Both the position numbers and the translations under genes were made by a program. From Paracoccaceae bacterium (GTDB lineage: Bacteria; Pseudomonadota; Alphaproteobacteria; Rhodobacterales; Rhodobacteraceae), in assembly GCA_003565055.1 (NCBI GenBank), contig PXDM01000342.1, positions 1 to 10,487 on the forward strand: DNA of 10,487 nucleotides, read 5' to 3'. Of the stretch, positions 7,015-10,487 are shown one piece after another. How positions within the stretch are numbered: the first letter of the stretch is position 1; each line of letters starts with the position of its first letter. Below the pieces are notes generated by a model that saw nothing but the letters and a program-made list of their open reading frames with translations, did no database searches and was not told the origin of the DNA.

Positions 7015-7986
7015 GTGTTCAGGAAGCTCTTTCTTCTGTTTGGAAGCTTGGCCGCGCTGTCGGCCTGTGGCGGCAGTGACGGGTCGGGCATCCCCCCCCT
7101 TGAAAGCCCGCCTGTGGCCCGTGCGGCTGCCTATTACTCCTGGATGCATCCGGAGGTGGAGCGCGCATGGGGGGATGGGTATCTCGGCGCCGGCGCCCGC
7201 ATCACTGTTGTGGATGATTTCCGTGGACCGAGTTTTTCCGGTGGCCTCACAGGAGATCAGCGCAAAGCCAATCACGGCGCTTGGGTCGAGACGCTTGCTG
7301 GTCTGGTTGCGCCAGAAGCATCAGTCGTCTCGCTCAATTACGAGCAGGGGCGGCGCATTGCCTTGTCCGACGACCATCTGAACGTGGTCAACCTGAGCTA
7401 TGGGTTGATCTTTTCGTCCAGTTCCGGGTTCGGGGGGATGGATTGGACCAGCCGCAGCATGTGGGGCGCTTCGGAAAACCGAACAGAACGCGACATTATC
7501 CGATTTGCTTCGGAGAATGCGGCCGTCATTGTGAAAGCCGCCGGGAATGAGGGGATCGAGGTCGATGGGATCGTCTCGACTGGCTCCACGCATGAGATAG
7601 ACGGGTTGAACATGGCGCTGATCGGGATGGATTCGGCGATTTTTGTCGGGGCGCTCAATCGGAATGGGCGGGTCGGCAATCGCGCTGATCTCGCCGATTA
7701 TTCCAATTTCGCCGGGGAAAATCCGACAGTGCAGGATCAGTTTCTGACGGTTGGAGTGGACAGTGCGCGCATGGGTGGGCTCGCGGGCACGTCATTTGCC
7801 GCGCCGATTGTCAGTGGCTACGCGGCGATTCTTGGCAGCAAATTCACCGGTGCAGACCCCAGTCAGATCGCGGAGCAACTTCTCAACACCGCGCGCACGG
7901 ACACAATCCGCAACTATGATCCTGCGGTGCATGGCCGTGGGGAAGCAAGTATTCGACGTGCCTTGGCACCTGCAGAAATCCGCTGA
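7015..7986 (+). CDS. Subtilisin-like (S8) serine protease, predicted lipoprotein
   Basis: 323 aa starting with GTG at 7015 (purine-rich GGGTAAGAG upstream). The N terminus MFRKLFLLFGSLAALSACGG is a lipoprotein signal with lipobox LSAC, modified Cys18. Residue +2 is Gly, not Asp, so outer-membrane sorting is expected. After a Gly/Ser/Pro linker the subtilase domain runs from about 38 to 318. The catalytic triad is D67 (ITVVDDF), H87 (NHGAWVETLAG) and S260 (GTSFAAPIVSG); the oxyanion-hole Asn is N178 (KAAGNEG). Asp is followed by D-F rather than T/S-G, and His by GAW rather than GTH, so the family is divergent. There is no propeptide-sized region and no C-terminal beta-barrel, unlike NalP/SphB1 lipoprotein autotransporters. 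The gene has visibly softer third-position GC than aroB. Protease activity is likely; the substrate is unknown. Confidence 0.88.
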   Translation: MFRKLFLLFGSLAALSACGGSDGSGIPPLESPPVARAAAYYSWMHPEVERAWGDGYLGAGARITVVDDFRGPSFSGGLTGDQRKANHGAWVETLAGLVAPEASVVSLNYEQGRRIALSDDHLNVVNLSYGLIFSSSSGFGGMDWTSRSMWGASENRTERDIIRFASENAAVIVKAAGNEGIEVDGIVSTGSTHEIDGLNMALIGMDSAIFVGALNRNGRVGNRADLADYSNFAGENPTVQDQFLTVGVDSARMGGLAGTSFAAPIVSGYAAILGSKFTGADPSQIAEQLLNTARTDTIRNYDPAVHGRGEASIRRALAPAEIR

Positions 7987-8002
7987 GATTGGGTTGAGCC
8001 AC

Positions 8003-8085
8003 TGAACTTGGCCCGGGGCGTTCACGTTTATTGCGCTGAGGCCGATTGGACTGTCCGAAACCGGCATCGCACAGATGTGCGTTGC
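8003..8085. terminator. Weak stem-loops between convergent genes
   Basis: The 99-base gap after the protease gene holds two imperfect dyads. TGAAC (8003-8007) pairs with GTTCA (8020-8024), with a T-rich CGTTTATTG just after, serving the rightward gene. GCA-T-CGCAC (8064-8072) pairs with GTGCG-T-TGC (8077-8085) around an AGAT loop, and abuts the stop of the leftward gene. Neither has a T tract of real length, so the terminator role is inferred mostly from position. Confidence 0.3.
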
Positions 8086-8670
8086 TCAGAACCGAAGCTC
8101 ATAGCGCAGCATGGCGCGGCTTTCGCGCAGGCCCGTGCGGCGTTCCAGAAAATTCAGCGTGTCTTCGGGCGGAAGGACGGAGGCTGCAAGGCGGCAATTC
8201 ACAGTCTCTTCGCTACTCGTGATCTGATAATACGCCTGACAGGTCTTTTCGCGAAAATCCCCCCCGATCAGCGTCGATGCTGTCAGGCTGACAGTGCTGT
8301 GTGTCGTCAGGTCATGCCGATAAACGAAACCCAGCCAGATGCCTGGGTCGATCCGGTATTTCTCGCCGCGCTCCCCTGTGCTGACGCCCCAGATCATGCC
8401 GAAGGAGGGCGTCATCGCCGTCAGAAGCTTCACTGTCATTTCCGGCAGGCGCGGGCTGTACCAATCGACGAAATCGACCTCCGTGCCGTCACTCAGTTCA
8501 TATCCGCCTTGCGCCATATCCTGCGCCAATGCCGCCCGGCTTGAGCCGGTACGCGCATCAAGGAGCAAGGTCTGCTGCAAAAGCGTTTGGGCCTGAGCGC
8601 CGGATGGCCCAATACCAGCCACGAGAAGCGCGACACAGAAGGCCCCAGATGCGCGTCGCATCGGGGCCAT
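8086..8670 (-). CDS. Secreted protein of unknown function, outer-membrane-like C terminus
   Basis: 194 aa from the ATG at 8670; function not recognised. Alternative starts in frame are GTG at 8700 (GGAACGGA upstream) and ATG at 8661. All give a Sec signal peptide with the core AFCVALLVAGI and cleavage near SGAQA-QT. The mature part begins with a helical-looking stretch (TLLQQTLLLDARTGSSRAAL). It continues with alternating strands such as WLGFVYRHDLTTHSTVSLTA and ends in AMLRYELRF, with aromatic and hydrophobic residues alternating up to a terminal Phe, as in outer-membrane proteins. Two mature cysteines (C144, C159) may form a disulfide. The chain is short for a complete barrel, so a small barrel or a periplasmic beta protein is possible. 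It converges on the lipoprotein protease gene. Confidence 0.72.
   Translation of the reverse strand: MAPMRRASGAFCVALLVAGIGPSGAQAQTLLQQTLLLDARTGSSRAALAQDMAQGGYELSDGTEVDFVDWYSPRLPEMTVKLLTAMTPSFGMIWGVSTGERGEKYRIDPGIWLGFVYRHDLTTHSTVSLTASTLIGGDFREKTCQAYYQITSSEETVNCRLAASVLPPEDTLNFLERRTGLRESRAMLRYELRF
8641..8668 (-). repeat. Hairpin over the start region of the secreted-protein gene
   Basis: GGCCCC (8641-8646), one bulged A, then GATGCG (8648-8653) pair with CGCATC (8657-8662) and GGGGCC (8663-8668) around a 3-base loop. This gives twelve base pairs with a single bulge. In the leftward mRNA the structure starts within the ATG at 8670 and covers the ATG at 8661. It would hide either start, which slightly favours the GTG at 8700 or implies translational control. 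Confidence 0.5.
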
Positions 8671-8719
8671 GTGCTGGGTCGATCTGCTCGCTCGTGTCAC
8701 GCCTTGTATCCGTTCCGGG

Positions 8720-8765
8720 CTGTCTTTTGCTTAGCTGATCAGAGTTAAGCTCAGATAAAAGACAG
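8720..8765. repeat. Two-part inverted repeat upstream of the secreted-protein gene
   Basis: CTGTCTTTT (8720-8728) is matched perfectly by AAAAGACAG (8757-8765). Inside, GCTTAGCT (8729-8736) pairs with AGTTAAGC (8743-8750) with one G-T wobble, around GATCAG. A 6-base bulge TCAGAT is left on one side. The T run is on the inner side of the stem in both directions, so it is not a standard intrinsic terminator. It sits 20-50 bases before the earliest possible start of the leftward gene, fitting an operator or a structured leader. Confidence 0.5.
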
Positions 8766-8842
8766 GGCATCCGTGACGGTTTTCGGGCAGCGGTACGGTG
8801 ACAATGCGACACAACGCGCGCAGATCAGCGAAGGCCGCGCGC

Positions 8843-9181
8843 TCAGACGCGTTCGACGGTCACTTTACCGGCGTCGAAGGCGAGATAATCGCGCAGGGAT
8901 TCGGCTTCCGCTGTGGGCTTGGTAAGGCTGTAGCCCGCATTCTCAATCAGGCCCTCGGGGCTTGAGACGTGAAAATGCACGCCCTCACCCCGGTCATCGC
9001 AGATCAGCGGGCGGTCGGACGGATCGAGCACGGCCCCGGCCACATCAGCGCGCGGGAAATAGATCACGAACGGATAGTCGCGCTGCACCAGTTCCAGCGC
9101 GCGCGTGCTCTCGGCGATTACCGAACCACCTGCACGCACGACCCAAGTGCCCTCGGCAGGATAGATCCTGACATTGGTCAT
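8843..9181 (-). CDS. DUF427-like small protein, divergent
   Basis: 112 aa from the ATG at 9181, chosen because AGAGGA lies nine bases upstream; an ATG at 9190 touches that ribosome site and is unlikely. The order of motifs fits DUF427: TWVVRAGGSVIAESTRALEL, then YPFVIYFPRADVAGAVLDPSD, then GLIENAGYSL and ESLRDYLAFDAGKVTVERV. The central CP-(Y/H)-KG motif usual in the family is replaced by CDDRGEG, retaining only the Cys and Gly. It is cytosolic, with no signal peptide. DUF427 proteins are small beta-rich domains of unknown biochemical role. The gene follows the M24 peptidase gene by 78 bases in the same direction and may share its transcript. Family call fairly good; function unknown. Confidence 0.75.
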   Translation of the reverse strand: MTNVRIYPAEGTWVVRAGGSVIAESTRALELVQRDYPFVIYFPRADVAGAVLDPSDRPLICDDRGEGVHFHVSSPEGLIENAGYSLTKPTAEAESLRDYLAFDAGKVTVERV

Positions 9182-9259
9182 GTATTTCATTCCTCTTGTA
9201 GACGCGCGCACTGTTGCAGGTTTTCAGGCCAGTGTTAAGGGTGTTTTCTGCGCGTGCAG

Positions 9260-10487
9260 CTAAAGCGGCGCGCAGGCCCGCGTCAGCCATGGGGCCGCCG
9301 CGTCGCTCACAAGCGGGCGCAGCAATGTCAGCACCCGCGCGTGATAGGTATCGAGCCAGACGCGTTCTGCTACGCTGAGCAGGCTTGGCAGGATCAGGCG
9401 GCGGTCGATCGGCGCGATGGTCAGCGTCTCAAATTCCAGCCAGTCGCGCGCATCGGCCTCTGCGAGCGGGCTGGCCTTGCGCACGGTGATCAGGTTCTCG
9501 ATGCGGATACCGAAGCGCCCTTCGCGGTAATAGCCGGGCTCATTGGACAGGATCATTCCTTCGGCCAGCGGCACTTGCGAGATGCGCGAAATCCGTTGCG
9601 GCCCCTCATGCACCGAGAGGAACGCACCCACACCATGGCCTGTGCCGTGGTCATAATCGCGCCCCATCTGCCAGAGCGGCGCGCGGGCGAGCGCGTCGAG
9701 ATGACCGCCCGCCACCCCGCGCGGAAAGCGGGCCTGCGAAATCGCGATCATGCCGCGCAGGACCGCGGTGAAGCATTCGGCCTCCAGCGTGCCAACCGGG
9801 CCGATGGGGATGGTGCGGGTGATGTCGGTCGTCCCGTCGAGATATTGCCCGCCCGAATCGACCAGCATCAGATCACCGGGCATCAGACGGCGGTCGCTCG
9901 CCTGTGTGACGCGGTAATGCACGATGGCCCCGTTCGGCCCAGAGCCTGCAATCGTGTCGAAGCTGAGATCTTCGAGCGCGCCGGTCGCGACGCGGCAGGC
10001 TTCCAGATGGCGGGCGATGTCGATCTCGGTCAGGGCGAATTCAGGCTCATCGACCACGCGGTTGGCCTGCGCGTCGAGCCAGCAGAGGAATTCCACCATC
10101 GCCGCCCCATCGCGCAAATGCGCGGCGCGCGCGCCCGCCAGTTCAGCCTCGGTCTTGCGCGCCTTGGGCATCAGGCAGGGGTCTTGCTGATAGGCGGTTT
10201 CGGTTCCGCTTTCGCCCAGCACGCGCAAGACCTGCAAAGGCACAGTGGTCTTGTCGATCCGCACCGGCCCGCTCAGAGTGCGCAGGGCGGCGTCAAACGC
10301 CTCGGGCGGGCGCAGATGCGTGCCCTCGGTGAAGCTCAGATCGGCGCATTTGGCACAATCGGCGAAGAGATCCACGCGCCCGTCATCATGCAGGATCGCG
10401 AAGCCCTGCAGAACCGGCAGGCGGGGCAGGTCATGGCCGCGTATGTTCAAAAGCCAGCAAATGCTCTCGGGCTGGGTCAGAACGCAG
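9260..10487 (-). CDS. X-Pro aminopeptidase, M24B family (N terminus off window)
   Basis: Leftward gene, open to the right edge; about 408 C-terminal residues are visible of a family usually near 600 aa. The frame continues past an in-frame TTG at 10450 with LTQPESICWLLNIRG, a conserved stretch of the second creatinase-like domain, so 10450 is not the start. Numbering from the first full codon, the pita-bread catalytic domain holds all five metal ligands: D210 (LMLVDSGGQ), D221 (TTDITRT), H284 (GTGHGVG), E316 (LSNEPGYY) and E330 (GIRIENL). An additional catalytic His lies in LSVHEGP. The tail (LTIAPIDRRLI... LDTYH) matches the extra C-terminal domain of three-domain aminopeptidase P. It removes N-terminal residues preceding proline, using two divalent metals, in the cytosol. 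Confidence 0.93.
   Translation of the reverse strand, partial: CVLTQPESICWLLNIRGHDLPRLPVLQGFAILHDDGRVDLFADCAKCADLSFTEGTHLRPPEAFDAALRTLSGPVRIDKTTVPLQVLRVLGESGTETAYQQDPCLMPKARKTEAELAGARAAHLRDGAAMVEFLCWLDAQANRVVDEPEFALTEIDIARHLEACRVATGALEDLSFDTIAGSGPNGAIVHYRVTQASDRRLMPGDLMLVDSGGQYLDGTTDITRTIPIGPVGTLEAECFTAVLRGMIAISQARFPRGVAGGHLDALARAPLWQMGRDYDHGTGHGVGAFLSVHEGPQRISRISQVPLAEGMILSNEPGYYREGRFGIRIENLITVRKASPLAEADARDWLEFETLTIAPIDRRLILPSLLSVAERVWLDTYHARVLTLLRPLVSDAAAPWLTRACAPL

Noticed and set aside
8004..8023. GAAC-N12-GTTC, considered as an alphaproteobacterial LexA box
   Set aside because: The spacer is 12, not the 7 bases of GAAC-N7-GTTC, and it lies between two convergent gene ends.
9182..9259. 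CACTG/CAGTG and CGCGCA/TGCGCG pairs between the M24 and DUF427 genes
   Set aside because: The arms are only 5-6 bases and widely spaced, as expected by chance in this composition.

Overview
The window looks like chromosomal core DNA of an alphaproteobacterium, most likely of the Rhodobacteraceae (Roseobacter/Rhodobacter group). The basis is high GC with strong third-position G/C bias, the block xerD / small membrane protein / large secreted protein divergent from aroK-aroB, a Blh-type metallo-hydrolase, and an ald gene divergent from an Lrp/AsnC regulator. This placement is inferred from gene order and protein character; no search was run. There is no rRNA, tRNA, CRISPR array, insertion sequence or phage module.

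Left part (1-2399): a 3'-truncated metallo-beta-lactamase-fold hydrolase of the sulfide/persulfide (Blh) type reads leftward. In front of it is a candidate promoter whose -35 overlaps an ATTG-N8-GAAT site, one base off the SqrR/BigR-type operator. A perfect 10-bp GC hairpin then ends the leftward ald gene (alanine dehydrogenase). ald is divergent from an Lrp/AsnC regulator (start placed at 1941), and the shared 142-bp gap carries overlapping inverted repeats just upstream of ald.

Middle part (2472-6928): a leftward cluster (44-aa membrane protein, 525-aa secreted protein of unknown function, xerD) is tightly packed, with a TTGA stop/start overlap and a 5-bp gap. It is divergent from the rightward pair aroK-aroB (shikimate kinase and 3-dehydroquinate synthase), which share an ATGA overlap and supply two steps of the shikimate pathway.

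Right part (6929-10487): this is the more accessory-looking section. A rightward lipoprotein subtilisin-like protease is preceded by a direct repeat and has softer base composition than aroB. It converges on a leftward secreted protein with an outer-membrane-like C terminus. Upstream of that gene lie a strong inverted repeat (8720-8765) and a hairpin over its N-terminal codons (8641-8668). Then come a small divergent DUF427 protein and the 3' two-thirds of an M24B X-Pro aminopeptidase, which runs off the right edge.

The most distinctive items are the 44-aa membrane protein with its coupled 525-aa partner next to xerD, the stand-alone lipoprotein subtilase, and the candidate sulfide-responsive operator. 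I see no clear evidence for a wholly new multi-gene defence or mobile system here.
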